Of a DNA stretch of 52,160 nt, positions 29,973 through 40,724 are shown piece after piece (the stretch's first letter is position 1; every line of letters starts with the position of its first letter). The DNA is from Acidimicrobiaceae bacterium (GTDB taxonomy: Bacteria; Actinomycetota; Acidimicrobiia; Acidimicrobiales; MedAcidi-G1). Position numbers and translations under genes: made by a program. The notes below the pieces were generated by a model. That model was not told the origin of the DNA and searched no databases. It saw only the letters and a list, made by a program, of their open reading frames with translations. The DNA is taken from NCBI GenBank assembly GCA_002716285.1, contig PBAM01000035.1, forward strand, positions 1-52,160, read 5' to 3'.

Positions 29973-31081
29973 TTATTAATCTCCTCATAATAAGGGTACG
30001 GATCATTATTGGGGTCTTGTTGTGGGGGTTCAACTTCAGCAGTGACTAGAGGGTAAAGGTCTTTTGAAATATCACGTGGACACTCCCAGTCGATTTCTTC
30101 CTCAACTCTGGCTATTTGAGCAAAGGGTCTTAAAAAAGTAAAATAAACATAAGCACCGCACTTGATACGGTCATCTCGACTCATTTCAACAATATTTCTA
30201 TAATGGATTTTTTGGATTTTTTTTACTTTTGAAACAAAGGTTTCAAATTGGTCATCATCTATCGGTTTAAGTTGTCCGTTTTTGTTAGTAAAGATCGCAA
30301 ATGAATTTAAGTGATTCAAATAATCTTCTGGTGTTGTCACTGAAGTTCCGAAATCTGTAACTGTTACTTGAACTTCAGGGTCTAATACAAAAACTGCTGT
30401 CAGATTTTCATAAGGTAGATCAGAAGCGACTTCTGACCACCAAAAATCACTTTTAGCAAGTCTGTAATAGTCTCGGACAATCATTGTTCTACCGTCTTCT
30501 AGTTTGTATGGTCCGGTATCGCCATGACCTACTCGAGTATCGAAATAAAGTAAAAAAAGGTAGTTAATTAAAGTTGCATTCAAACGTCTTATTGAGGCTT
30601 TCCTGTCATCGTCAACGGGGCGCAGGGCTTGTTGGAAGAGTTCTAATTGGTCTGATTTCAATACATTTATCCTGTTGTCATTCTCGGCAGAATGTAAGAA
30701 TTCGCCACCTCTATATGAACGAGACACACGTCCCCAAAAATCTAAAACTGTGTGTGCATCTGAAACATCGTCTAGAGATTGATCGATCAAAGACATTATG
30801 TTTCTTCCGATCAACCAAAAATTCGCTACTCCCCAAAGAAAAACTGAATTAGCTTGACAAGCTGGTCTTCTTGCTTCCCGACCGATCTCTTCTGGTTGCA
30901 TCGATGCAGTGATAACTTTTATCGCTTCCGGATATCGCAAAAAAGCTTCAATAGCCGAAACGGTTACATAAGAAGTAACTGGAATTAGTTGAGATGAATA
31001 GCCGGTCCTTTCAGCCATAAGACGAGCTGAGACTGGATTTATTGATCTTATGTAATTGTTTACTTCTATAGTTTTATTCAT
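29969..31081 (-). CDS. Hypothetical protein, 370 aa
   Basis: Long ORF, 4-bp overlap with the downstream gene and adjacent to the upstream swivel-domain gene; family not recognised. Confidence 0.75.
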   Translation of the reverse strand: MNKTIEVNNYIRSINPVSARLMAERTGYSSQLIPVTSYVTVSAIEAFLRYPEAIKVITASMQPEEIGREARRPACQANSVFLWGVANFWLIGRNIMSLIDQSLDDVSDAHTVLDFWGRVSRSYRGGEFLHSAENDNRINVLKSDQLELFQQALRPVDDDRKASIRRLNATLINYLFLLYFDTRVGHGDTGPYKLEDGRTMIVRDYYRLAKSDFWWSEVASDLPYENLTAVFVLDPEVQVTVTDFGTSVTTPEDYLNHLNSFAIFTNKNGQLKPIDDDQFETFVSKVKKIQKIHYRNIVEMSRDDRIKCGAYVYFTFLRPFAQIARVEEEIDWECPRDISKDLYPLVTAEVEPPQQDPNNDPYPYYEEINK

Positions 31082-31082
31082 G

Positions 31083-31430
31083 TCAATCAGCTAAATAAAT
31101 TGAACCTGTGGTTTCGGTTCCATCGAGGATTATCGCAGTCCCGTTTTCAGGTTCATGAGAAAACTCAGCCGCTATCAAACCTGGAATTTGAAATTCGCGA
31201 CTGACTATCCCAATATGGCTTCTGATTGTACCTTCTGTGCAGATTACTCCAGATAAGTCATCAAAAATAGGAGATAAGAAAGTGGCGCCTGCATCTCTTA
31301 TTACTGCAATCACACCATCGGTTCCTGTATCCATTAAGTCAAGAACGTCTTCTGGACCCTCCAGACGTTTCCATAATCCTCTAATAATTTTGTAATCATA
31401 GGTTTTTTGCCCAGTACCAATCTTTTCCAT
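31083..31430 (-). CDS. Stand-alone PEP-utilising enzyme mobile (phosphohistidine swivel) domain protein
   Basis: GVICTEGTIRSHIGIVSREFQIPGLIAAEF...GTAIILDGTETTGSIYL matches the swivel domain with its catalytic His. Confidence 0.85.
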   Translation of the reverse strand: MEKIGTGQKTYDYKIIRGLWKRLEGPEDVLDLMDTGTDGVIAVIRDAGATFLSPIFDDLSGVICTEGTIRSHIGIVSREFQIPGLIAAEFSHEPENGTAIILDGTETTGSIYLAD

Positions 31431-31490
31431 TATTTAAGAGTACTAGGAAGATTCGAGGAGGTCTGTTACGAGTAAGCGTAAGATTGAACA

Positions 31491-31889
31491 GTGAAAAAAA
31501 TCGTGCACCTATCAGATGAATGGGTAGAGGAATTAAACAATGTCGCCCAATCTCACAAAGGTTTAAAAGAAGCTACAACTGAAATCAAGCTCCTTGTCGA
31601 GTACAGGGTTGTCGATGAGGAAACTTTTGTCTGGCAAATCAATATCGACAAGGGTGCAATCGAAATTTACGTTGGTAATAACCATGAGGCCGATGTTTGG
31701 TTTGAAACCGATAGATCAGTAGCGGTCTCATTATTTGAAGGAGCGATGAATCCTCTAAATGCAGTAATTGAAGGAACGATGCAAATAGGTGGTGACCCAA
31801 GAAAGCTTATTGAAGCATCAGGAATGTTCGAACAACTCGAAGACGTGTTTGAAGCAATCCGTGCTGTGACAGTTACCAATATCCAATAA
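31491..31889 (+). CDS. SCP2 sterol-binding-like domain protein
   Basis: ADVWFETDRSVAVSLFEGAMNPLNAVIEGTMQIGGDPRKL; GTG start. Confidence 0.8.
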   Translation: MKKIVHLSDEWVEELNNVAQSHKGLKEATTEIKLLVEYRVVDEETFVWQINIDKGAIEIYVGNNHEADVWFETDRSVAVSLFEGAMNPLNAVIEGTMQIGGDPRKLIEASGMFEQLEDVFEAIRAVTVTNIQ

Positions 31890-31908
31890 ACGCTAGTAGC
31901 TTTTACAT

Positions 31909-32343
31909 ATGGGCGAATTATTAGAAATTTGGTTGAAAAAAAACCATGGTGAACCAATGGTTGCACTAATCGAAGCAGAAGTTAGAACGGGTGAAGGAAT
32001 CAAGGATTCTGCAAAAGAGCCCCATGCAGATCGGCAAGTAACTGTTCTGTCAAAAGAAAGCTGGGAAGCAGCAACTGAAAGTATAGGGAAATCTGTTGAC
32101 CCTGGAGAACGAAGAGCAAATTTCATCGTAAGCGGCGTGAAGCTTGAAGAAACTATCGGAAAGATTCTCCAAATCGGTGAACTAAAAATTAAAGTGACAG
32201 GTGAGACATTTCCATGCAAGCTAATGGACGAGGTGTCCGACGGGCTTCGCGACGCTTTGAAACCTGAATGGCGCGGTGGTGTTACAGGGTCTGTTATAAA
32301 CGATTGTTTAGTTAAAAAAGGTGATTCTGTTAGCTGGAAGTAG
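31909..32343 (+). CDS. MOSC domain-containing protein
   Basis: DRQVTVLSKESWEAA...GERRANFIVSGVKLEETIGKILQIGELKIKVTGETFPCKLMDEV. Confidence 0.85.
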   Translation: MGELLEIWLKKNHGEPMVALIEAEVRTGEGIKDSAKEPHADRQVTVLSKESWEAATESIGKSVDPGERRANFIVSGVKLEETIGKILQIGELKIKVTGETFPCKLMDEVSDGLRDALKPEWRGGVTGSVINDCLVKKGDSVSWK

Positions 32344-32352
32344 AACTAGTTT

Positions 32353-33342
32353 TTAAATTAGTTTCAAGTCAGAAATAGTGTCTCGCTCTTCAGACAGTTC
32401 TTGCACCGAAGCGTCGATTTTCATTTTTGAGAAGTCATCCATTTCAAGATCTGTAACAATTTCCCAATCCCCATTCGAACATGTAACCGGGAAAGATGAA
32501 ATTAGACCTTCTTCGACTCCATAGCTGCCATCAGAACATACAGCCATTGACACCCAATCATTTTCAGAGGTTGCATCAATCCAGTCTCTGACATGATCAA
32601 TCGCAGCATTAGCAGCTGAAGCAGCACTTGAAGCACCGCGTGCTTCAATGATCGTCGCTCCTCTTTGTTGCACTGAAGGAATAAAAGTATTTTCTAACCA
32701 ATTCTGATCATCTATCACTTCAGCAACAGATTTGTCAGAAATTTTACAATTAAATAAATCCGGATACTGGGTTGCGGAATGGTTTCCCCAGATGGTCATT
32801 TTAGTTATCTCTGTTTTAGAAATTTCTAACTTATGAGCAACTTGAGTGATAGCCCTGTTGTGGTCTAAACGAGTCATAGCCGAAAATCTTTGATTAGGTA
32901 TATCGGGTGCATTATTCATCGCAATTAGACAATTAGTGTTCGCTGGGTTCCCTACTACTAATACACGTAAATCTTCTGCTGCTTTTGCGTTTAATGCTTT
33001 CCCTTGGCCGGTAAAAATTTTACCATTTGCTTCTAAAAGGTCTTTGCGTTCCATACCTTTACTTCTTGGTCGAGATCCAACCAATAAAGCAATATTGGCT
33101 CCGTCAAAAGCATTTTCTGCTTGATCTGCAAGCTCTATTTCTTGCAATAAAGGAAAAGCGCAGTCATCAAGTTCCATCGCGACTCCCTCTAATGCCCCTA
33201 TTGCAGATGGTATCTCTAACAGTTGAAGAATTACGGGCTGATTCGGACCACAAAGTTGACCGCTAGCTATGCGAAAAACGAGGCTATAGCCGATCTGCCC
33301 TGCAGCTCCTGTTACAGCTATTCGAATTGGATTCTGGTTCAA
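32353..33342 (-). CDS. mdh: Malate dehydrogenase
   Basis: [67 protein letters not shown]. Confidence 0.96.
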   Translation of the reverse strand: MNQNPIRIAVTGAAGQIGYSLVFRIASGQLCGPNQPVILQLLEIPSAIGALEGVAMELDDCAFPLLQEIELADQAENAFDGANIALLVGSRPRSKGMERKDLLEANGKIFTGQGKALNAKAAEDLRVLVVGNPANTNCLIAMNNAPDIPNQRFSAMTRLDHNRAITQVAHKLEISKTEITKMTIWGNHSATQYPDLFNCKISDKSVAEVIDDQNWLENTFIPSVQQRGATIIEARGASSAASAANAAIDHVRDWIDATSENDWVSMAVCSDGSYGVEEGLISSFPVTCSNGDWEIVTDLEMDDFSKMKIDASVQELSEERDTISDLKLI

Positions 33343-33441
33343 GATCTACTCCATTTAATTATTTTTGCTTTCACCTGAGAATACTTTCTAAATTCTTAAA
33401 TTGGTGTTAAAAATCATAATCAAATCGCTTTGTTACCTTTT

Positions 33442-35268
33442 TCACACTTCTCGTGTATTACCTATCCAAGATTCGTAAAGCTTCGAATAGATTCCTTCTA
33501 AGTCGACTAAGTCAGAGTGTTCCCCTTTTTCAACTATCTTGCCTTTATCAAAAACCAAAATTAAATCTACTCGTTCAGCAGTTGATATCCGATGAGCGAC
33601 ACTTATCGTAGTGCGACCTTGAGCTAATCGTTCTAACGTCACCTCCAACATCTGCTCCATTTCAGGGTCAATTGCCGAAGTAGCTTCATCTAAAATCAAC
33701 AAACCTGGATCTGCTACTTGCGCTCTAGCTAGTGCCACCAATTGTCTTTCTCCTACTGAAAGAGATTCACCTCTTTCACCAACGCGAGTTTCCAATCCTT
33801 CGGGTAGTTGTTCTATCCAAGGCCATAGTCCTAAATCATCAATGGCTTCCTCTGCTTCACTTCTTTGAGCATCATTTCGACCAAAACGAACATTTTCAAT
33901 CACGCTGGTGTCAAATAGAAAACCGTCTTGTGGGACCATACGTATTGTTCTGTGCCTGTGATCGGGATCTATTTCTTTAAGATCTTGACCGTTGACAAGT
34001 ATCCGTCCACTTGTTGGATCAGCCAAACGAGTAAGTAGTTTCGCAAAAGTTGTCTTTCCTGAACCTGTTTCACCAACAACAGCAACTGAGATTCCGGCAG
34101 GTATGTAAATGTCTACGTTGTCGAGCACCACTCCTCCGGTTCGATATGAAAAATCAAGTTCTTCGACTTTCACGTCAAGTGGACTATTGGGCAAAGTCAA
34201 ACCTTGATGAGGTTCTTTAACTTCAATTTCTTTATCTAGAACTTCTAAAACTTTCCACCATCCCGCGAGTGCAGTCTGAGTTTGATTCAGCACTTCACCT
34301 AACTCTGAAATTGGCATTACTAAAAGGTTTGACAAAAATACGAAAGCGATCAATTCTCCTGAAGTAACTCCCCAATCTGGACCCCAATAAACACCTGCAC
34401 CAACAACTGCTGCAATTGCAGCGACTCCAATAATGTCAGTGATCGGCAAGACAAATGAAAAATATTTTTGAGCAACCATCTGCTCTTTGTATTGATCGTC
34501 AATGGCATGATGCAGCTTTGATCTGGTTTTCCGACGGTACCCATAAGCTCTAACAACATCGACCCCTTGAATAGATTCTGAAACTACTGAAAGTGTGTCT
34601 GATACTCGACTCCTAACTCGATCATGAGCTCGTAATTGTCTTCGTTGCATCCACTTGAGAACAGGGAAGAGTGGAGCATGAACTAAAAGGGTGACTATTG
34701 AAAGATGCCAAGAGTAAACAACCATAATTACTAAAACTGCCAGTATCTGTATGGAATTAATTATCCAAGCTATCGCTCCCCATTGAGCAAATTGTGTAAG
34801 GGTCTCAACATCACTTGTTACTCTTGCGGTGTAAGCACCCTTTCTGGCTTGTACGTGATCAGCGATGCTTAATTTATGTAGATGTTCAAATGCACGTATC
34901 CGTAAACCCATTAAAACATCTTCTGCTGTTTTAGCTAAACGGTAATAGGTTGCTTTACCGAGAGCCATTCCCGCAATTGAAAGAAACATCGCGATTAAGG
35001 AAAAAAATAGAACTGAATTCACATTTACGCCACTAGTTGTAATGCCTCTATCAAGCACTTCTTTGATTGTTAGTGGTACCAATAACTTTCCACCTGCTAC
35101 TGCTAGTGCCATCAAAGCTGTTAGTGAAATACCCGCTTTTAATTCCGGAGAAGCCTTTAAGCCTCTCTTAAGAACATTTAGGGCACCTACCTCTTCGATT
35201 CCTTCTAAACCTTGTATCTCATTTTCGAAATCTTTTCCTATAGCATCATGCCCGTCTAAAAATGTCAT
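33442..35268 (-). CDS. ABC exporter half-transporter (permease + ATPase)
   Basis: Walker A VGETGSGKTT, signature LSVGERQ, Walker B LLILDEATS, AHR H-loop. Confidence 0.93.
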   Translation of the reverse strand: MTFLDGHDAIGKDFENEIQGLEGIEEVGALNVLKRGLKASPELKAGISLTALMALAVAGGKLLVPLTIKEVLDRGITTSGVNVNSVLFFSLIAMFLSIAGMALGKATYYRLAKTAEDVLMGLRIRAFEHLHKLSIADHVQARKGAYTARVTSDVETLTQFAQWGAIAWIINSIQILAVLVIMVVYSWHLSIVTLLVHAPLFPVLKWMQRRQLRAHDRVRSRVSDTLSVVSESIQGVDVVRAYGYRRKTRSKLHHAIDDQYKEQMVAQKYFSFVLPITDIIGVAAIAAVVGAGVYWGPDWGVTSGELIAFVFLSNLLVMPISELGEVLNQTQTALAGWWKVLEVLDKEIEVKEPHQGLTLPNSPLDVKVEELDFSYRTGGVVLDNVDIYIPAGISVAVVGETGSGKTTFAKLLTRLADPTSGRILVNGQDLKEIDPDHRHRTIRMVPQDGFLFDTSVIENVRFGRNDAQRSEAEEAIDDLGLWPWIEQLPEGLETRVGERGESLSVGERQLVALARAQVADPGLLILDEATSAIDPEMEQMLEVTLERLAQGRTTISVAHRISTAERVDLILVFDKGKIVEKGEHSDLVDLEGIYSKLYESWIGNTREV

Positions 35269-37079
35269 AGCGTTATATCCTCGTATGCGCTTACAAGATT
35301 GGCATAATCATCAATTTTTAATAATTCATCATGAGAACCAGAAGCGGAAACCCTTCCGTCATCAATAAAGATTACTCTTTCCGCTAGTCGAATTGTTGCT
35401 AGACGGTGGGCGATAACAAGCAAAGAACAATTAGTTTCTTTTTTTATATTCTGTAAAATTTCTGCTTCAACTTTGGGATCTACTGCTGAGGTAGCGTCAT
35501 CTAAAACCAGTACGGAGGGTTTCCTCAACAGAGCACGTGCGATAGCTATTCGCTGACGTTGCCCCCCTGACAGTGTTACACCACGTTCCCCCATAATCGT
35601 TTCAATTCCTTGAGGCAATTCAGAAACAAAATCTTGAGCTGATGCAACTTGGAGTGCCGAATGAATATCTGAATCTGAAACGTTTCCATCTAATATCAAA
35701 TTTTCACGGAGACTTGAAGCAAAAAGAAATGTCTCTTGAAAAACAGAGGCGATGTGATCAGAAACAAAATCTGGACCCAATTCACCAACATTTGCATTTC
35801 CTAAAGTTATGTTTCCTGATGTCGGTTTGGTCAAACCAGATATGAGCATTACAAGTGTGCTCTTGCCGGACCCTGTAGATCCTACAAGAGCTACTGATTC
35901 ACCTTCGCAGATCTTTTCTGAAAAGTCTTCTAAAACAGTTTGTCTAACCTGTTCATCATTTTCAGCAGGATACGAAAAACCAACTTTGTCAAAAATTACA
36001 TCTACTGGTTTTTCGACTTTTCCTTCTTTAGGGTATTGAACTTTATCGATTGAAAAAATTTCATCTATTCGATCCATAGCGACTACTGACCGGGGCATTT
36101 CTTGAAACATGAACCCAAGTATTTGAACCGGAAGCGTAAGAATCATGAATAAAGCCATTGCTTGAACAGTTTCGCCAACAGTTACTGAACCGTTGTCGAC
36201 TAATAGAGCTCCAAGCATTAATAAAGTCAGAATTCCGAAATTTGGAAGATGATATAAAAGCGGAGAGAAAACCGATCTCTGCCATCCGATTTTCAACCGT
36301 TCTTCACGTAATCGTTGTGAGCTTTTAATCAATCGATCCAACTCTTGCTTTTGTCTCCCAATTGTCTTAACAACCATTATTCCGTCGAGACTTTCATGCG
36401 CTATTTCTGAAACTTTCCCTATAAGCGCTTGGGCTTTTCTTGCGGGGCCTTCAACAGCGCGAACAAAAAACCTTTGCAGTACTGCAAGCGCCGGAAAAAG
36501 CAACAACGCAACAACGCAGAACAAAGGATGAATTATCAAAAGACTTATCAACGAAACCAAAATAAGTGAAATCACAGATACTGAAAAAGCTAAAGGCATT
36601 AATACCGAAGTTGCTGTTTCTACATCAGTATCTACTCTCGCTAAAAGTTCTCCGGTAGATCTTGACCAGTAATGAGCTCTTGGAGCGTCCAAAAGATTAT
36701 CGATTATTCCAAGTCTCCAAGTTTGTTTGGTTTTCTCTACTGCCGTGAAGTTAAAAAACCTTCTCAGCATTACCGAAAAACCTCTTATAAGACCAACAAT
36801 TACTATTGCGACGAACCCACCAAGAATCGTTCGTCCTTCTACACCATCCCCATCTAGACCTGGAATTATCACCTTGTCAGTCACACGACCTAAAACAATT
36901 GTGAAACTTACAACGACTAAAGAGAAAAGGTTACCTGCTGAAATTCCTATGATGTGTGGTATCGGATGGGCTTTTATAGAACGAAAAACTAATCTAAACC
37001 AACGTTTCGCAACCCCATTTTCGTTGGAACCTTCTCCAACTTTTATGGTTGTACGTTCTAATTCAGAATCGGTCGACAA
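35265..37079 (-). CDS. ABC exporter half-transporter (permease + ATPase)
   Basis: Walker [37 protein letters not shown] at 37079 is a better start than the maximal ORF, which overlaps icd by 80 nt. Confidence 0.92.
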   Translation of the reverse strand: MSTDSELERTTIKVGEGSNENGVAKRWFRLVFRSIKAHPIPHIIGISAGNLFSLVVVSFTIVLGRVTDKVIIPGLDGDGVEGRTILGGFVAIVIVGLIRGFSVMLRRFFNFTAVEKTKQTWRLGIIDNLLDAPRAHYWSRSTGELLARVDTDVETATSVLMPLAFSVSVISLILVSLISLLIIHPLFCVVALLLFPALAVLQRFFVRAVEGPARKAQALIGKVSEIAHESLDGIMVVKTIGRQKQELDRLIKSSQRLREERLKIGWQRSVFSPLLYHLPNFGILTLLMLGALLVDNGSVTVGETVQAMALFMILTLPVQILGFMFQEMPRSVVAMDRIDEIFSIDKVQYPKEGKVEKPVDVIFDKVGFSYPAENDEQVRQTVLEDFSEKICEGESVALVGSTGSGKSTLVMLISGLTKPTSGNITLGNANVGELGPDFVSDHIASVFQETFLFASSLRENLILDGNVSDSDIHSALQVASAQDFVSELPQGIETIMGERGVTLSGGQRQRIAIARALLRKPSVLVLDDATSAVDPKVEAEILQNIKKETNCSLLVIAHRLATIRLAERVIFIDDGRVSASGSHDELLKIDDYANLVSAYEDITL

Positions 37080-38259
37080 TTGCTTGTGCGAATTCTGAAC
37101 ACTTAACTTCTGTTGCACCTTCCATTTGACGTGCAAAATCATAAGTCACAACTTTGTCAGCAATTGTTGCTTCAAGAGCTTTGACTATGTCATCTGCTAC
37201 ATCTCTCCAACCAATGTGTTCGAACATTAGAACTCCCGAAAGAAGAACAGAAGAGGGATTAACTTTGTCTTGACCAGCATATTTCGGAGCTGTTCCATGA
37301 GTTGCTTCAAAAATTCCATGGCCTGTTACATAATTTGCATTAGCTCCGGGGGCTATACCAATTCCACCTACCTGCGCTGCTAAAGCATCGGAGAGATAGT
37401 CGCCATTGAGATTCATTGTAGCTATGACATCAAATTCATCGGGGCGTGTAAGTACTTGTTGCAACGCAATGTCTGCGATCGCATCTTGAACAAGAATTTT
37501 GTCTCCAGAATCCCCACCACAGTCTTCCCAAGCAACTGCTTCATCACTAAATTCTTCTTTGACAAGTTCATAACCCCATTTTTGAAAAGCACCTTCTGTG
37601 AATTTCATAATGTTTCCTTTATGAACCCAGTGAACTCTATTTCGCCCTCTATCAACTGCATACTGAAGCGCTGCTCTTTGAAGTCGTTGTGAACCTGTCT
37701 TAGACACTGGTTTTATTCCAATTCCGGAATCTTCTCGAATTTCCCAACCGAAATTCTCAGACAACAACTCTCTTAACCTTTTAGCTTCTGGGGAGAATGC
37801 TTCAACTTCAAGACCTGCATAAATATCCTCAGTGTTCTCTCTAAAAATAACCATGTCTACCAAATGTGGTGCTTTAACTGGTGAAGGCACACCCGGGAAC
37901 CATCGAACTGGTCTTAGACAAACATACAAATCAAGAATTTGTCGCAAAGCTACGTTCAGACTTCTGAAGCCACCTCCGATAGGGGTGGTTAATGGGCCTT
38001 TTATCCCAATTAAATATTCATTAAAGACATCAATAGTTTCTTGAGGAAGCCATTCACCTGTTTCGTCATAAGCTTTTTGTCCAGCAAGAACTTCCATCCA
38101 TTCAATTTTTCGTCCGTGTCTAGCAGCTGCTGCATCCAATACATGCCTCGCAGCCGGCCAAATATCGACTCCGGTGCCATCACCTTCGATAAAAGGGATG
38201 ATTGGTTCGTCTGGCACTTCTAGGGTCCCATTTGAACTCATCTTTATTTTTTCAGCCAT
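37063..38259 (-). CDS. icd: Isocitrate dehydrogenase (NADP+)
   Basis: [78 protein letters not shown]. Confidence 0.96.
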   Translation of the reverse strand: MAEKIKMSSNGTLEVPDEPIIPFIEGDGTGVDIWPAARHVLDAAAARHGRKIEWMEVLAGQKAYDETGEWLPQETIDVFNEYLIGIKGPLTTPIGGGFRSLNVALRQILDLYVCLRPVRWFPGVPSPVKAPHLVDMVIFRENTEDIYAGLEVEAFSPEAKRLRELLSENFGWEIREDSGIGIKPVSKTGSQRLQRAALQYAVDRGRNRVHWVHKGNIMKFTEGAFQKWGYELVKEEFSDEAVAWEDCGGDSGDKILVQDAIADIALQQVLTRPDEFDVIATMNLNGDYLSDALAAQVGGIGIAPGANANYVTGHGIFEATHGTAPKYAGQDKVNPSSVLLSGVLMFEHIGWRDVADDIVKALEATIADKVVTYDFARQMEGATEVKCSEFAQAIVDRF

Positions 38260-38320
38260 ACCTTGACCTTATCGAGGTCGACGCCTTCTTTCGATCTAAA
38301 GAGTTGGAATTAAAAAAAAA

Positions 38321-39178
38321 TTAGAGAATTTTTCGTTCTGCTGCTTCTACTGTGTTACGAAGCAACATGGCAACTGTGGTTGGCCCCACACCGCCAAGTC
38401 GTGGGGTTATCCAAGATGCTATTTCTCCAACAGATTCATCTACATCAGGAAGCAATTTTTTACCTTCCCATGAGATTCCTCCACTGATAACAACAGAACC
38501 AGGTCGAACCATTTCAGAAGTAACGAAAGAAGGGATTCCTACTGCCGCAATAACAATATCTGCTTTACTTGTAATTTCTGAAAGATTAGGAACTGCTGAA
38601 TGGACAACGGTTACTGCAGCGTTAGCTCCTTCTTCTTTTGAAGACATTAATAAAGCCATTGGGCGACCAAGCGTAGGTCCTCTTCCAATTACTACTACAT
38701 GTTTTCCAGCCGTCTCAATCCCGTAGTAAACAAGTATTGCCTGTATACCGGCTGGCGTACATGGAACCGGGCCTTCTTCTTGAAGTACTAATTTTCCTAA
38801 GTTCACCGGGTGAAGCCCGTCAGCATCCTTCTCAGGATTCATTTGTGATAAAGCAGTATTGAAATCAAATCCATCTGCAACCGGATGTTGAATGATGTAA
38901 GCGTGGACTTCTGGGTCATTATTGAAATTTTCTACAGCTTCAAGCAGAGCAGTCGGAGGAGCATCACTTGAAATCTCTATGTGTTGTGATGTGAGACCGA
39001 CCTCTTCGCAGGTTTCGTGTTTCTTCCTTACATAACCTGCACTTGCAGAATCTTCACCAACAAGTATCGTTCCCAATCCAGGTTTAATTCCTTTTTCTAT
39101 GAGTAGACGAATACGTATTTTTACGTCATCTAAGACTGAATCCGCAACCGGTGCTCCTGCTAATAACTGTGCTGCCAT
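38321..39178 (-). CDS. folD: Bifunctional methylenetetrahydrofolate dehydrogenase/cyclohydrolase
   Basis: PGLGTILVGEDSASAGYVRKK, KDADGLHPVNLGKL, CTPAGIQAIL, GVGPTTVAMLLRNTVEAAE. Confidence 0.96.
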   Translation of the reverse strand: MAAQLLAGAPVADSVLDDVKIRIRLLIEKGIKPGLGTILVGEDSASAGYVRKKHETCEEVGLTSQHIEISSDAPPTALLEAVENFNNDPEVHAYIIQHPVADGFDFNTALSQMNPEKDADGLHPVNLGKLVLQEEGPVPCTPAGIQAILVYYGIETAGKHVVVIGRGPTLGRPMALLMSSKEEGANAAVTVVHSAVPNLSEITSKADIVIAAVGIPSFVTSEMVRPGSVVISGGISWEGKKLLPDVDESVGEIASWITPRLGGVGPTTVAMLLRNTVEAAERKIL

Positions 39179-39211
39179 TTGGTGAACGATACCTGATTAA
39201 AAGCAACCCTC

Positions 39212-40714
39212 CTAGTGCCGAAAATGACGAATACCAGTAAATACCATTGTGAGGTTCGCTTCATTTGCTGCCTCTATTACCTCGTCATCTCTTACTGACC
39301 CACCTGGTTGTATAACTGCACTAGCTGAAGCATCAATCGCTGCATCTAAACCATCTTTAAAAGGGAAAAAAGCATCACTAGCGCATGCCCCACCCGCAGC
39401 CCTACCTGCTGCTTTTTCAGTTGCTATTCGCGCAGCGTCTCTTCTATTGGGCTGGCCAACCCCGATTCCAACTGCTTGTCTGTTTTTCGACAGAACTATT
39501 CCATTTGATGAAACACTGGCAACTATTTGCCAAGCAAATTCAAGATCAATCCATTCAGATTCATTTGGCTGCCTTTTAGTTACAACTTCCCATTCAGAAG
39601 GGTCACCTAAATGAGTATCCGAGGTTTGCACTAATAAACCACCATCAACATTTCGATAATCAAATTTGTAACTCGTAGGAGATTCGGCTTCTATGATTCT
39701 CAAATTCGCATTTTCTTTAAGCTTTTGAACCACTTTGTCTTCATACGATGGAGCTATCACCACTTCAGTAAAAATCTCACTTAGCTGCTCGCTGACTTCA
39801 GTAGTAACTGGACGATTGAAAGCAACTATTCCACCAAATGCTGATACAGGATCACATTCATGTGCAGCTTTGTATGCTTCTTCAATTGTTTTCGCAGTAG
39901 CGACTCCACAAGGATTAGCATGCTTTACAACTACTGCAGATGGCTCATCACCGAATTGGCTAACCATCCTCCAAGCTGCTTCAGTGTCAAAAATGTTTAA
40001 ATATGACATTGGTTTTCCACTGTGGATAATCGCCTCGTCCCACCAACTTGATGCGTTTGTGAAGCGGTACCTGGCTCCAACTTGATGAGGGTTTTCTCCG
40101 TATCTGAGTTCTCCTGTTTTTTCAATTGATAAATGGAAACTCTTAGGTAATTCTTCTTGTCCGTCGTCAAACCATGAAACTATCTCTGAGTCATATCCTG
40201 CAGTATGAGCAAAAGCATCTCTGGCTAAATCTCGTCGGGTTTTTGTTGTGAGGCATCCTTCTTGTCGTATTTCATCAATTACGTATTCATATTTTGAAGG
40301 ATCTACAACCACCCCAACTGAGTCAAAGTTTTTCGCCGCTGCTCTGACCATTGTTGGACCGCCTATGTCTATTAGTTCAATCCCCGGATCTTTTACAAAT
40401 GGATAAAGATTTACGACTACCAAATCGATGGGTTTGATTCCTCGATTTTCTAGTTCTTTAAGATGCTCTTGATTTGAACGGTCTGCCAAAATTCCACCAT
40501 GAATCTTTGGATGGAGAGTTTTCACACGGCCATCAAGCATTTCTTGTGCTCCGGTGACCTCTGAAACTTCAGTTACATCCAGTCCAGATTCAAGCAAGTG
40601 ATTTGCTGTTCCGCCAGATGAAATTATTTCCCATCCAAGATCAACTAGGTTTCTCGCAAAATCAACTATTCCAGTCTTGTCATAGACAGACAACAAAGCA
40701 CGGGACGGATTCAA
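39212..40714 (-). CDS. purH: Bifunctional AICAR formyltransferase/IMP cyclohydrolase
   Basis: RALLSVYDKTGIVDFARNLVDLGWEIISSGGTA, VVKHANPCGVA, DAFFPFKDGLDAA; AAAGGAG Shine-Dalgarno supports TTG start at 40714 rather than ATG at 40753. Confidence 0.95.
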   Translation of the reverse strand: MNPSRALLSVYDKTGIVDFARNLVDLGWEIISSGGTANHLLESGLDVTEVSEVTGAQEMLDGRVKTLHPKIHGGILADRSNQEHLKELENRGIKPIDLVVVNLYPFVKDPGIELIDIGGPTMVRAAAKNFDSVGVVVDPSKYEYVIDEIRQEGCLTTKTRRDLARDAFAHTAGYDSEIVSWFDDGQEELPKSFHLSIEKTGELRYGENPHQVGARYRFTNASSWWDEAIIHSGKPMSYLNIFDTEAAWRMVSQFGDEPSAVVVKHANPCGVATAKTIEEAYKAAHECDPVSAFGGIVAFNRPVTTEVSEQLSEIFTEVVIAPSYEDKVVQKLKENANLRIIEAESPTSYKFDYRNVDGGLLVQTSDTHLGDPSEWEVVTKRQPNESEWIDLEFAWQIVASVSSNGIVLSKNRQAVGIGVGQPNRRDAARIATEKAAGRAAGGACASDAFFPFKDGLDAAIDASASAVIQPGGSVRDDEVIEAANEANLTMVFTGIRHFRH

Positions 40715-40724
40715 GTTTTCTCCT

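Noticed and set aside
37832-38223. Possible small + strand genes within icd
   Set aside because: Antisense to a highly conserved enzyme; translations show no family features.
38352-38726. 124-aa + strand ORF antisense to folD, and similar long antisense ORFs (39249-39614, 42261-42647, 46757-47167)
   Set aside because: They mirror strong coding genes on the opposite strand; composition is typical of shadow ORFs.
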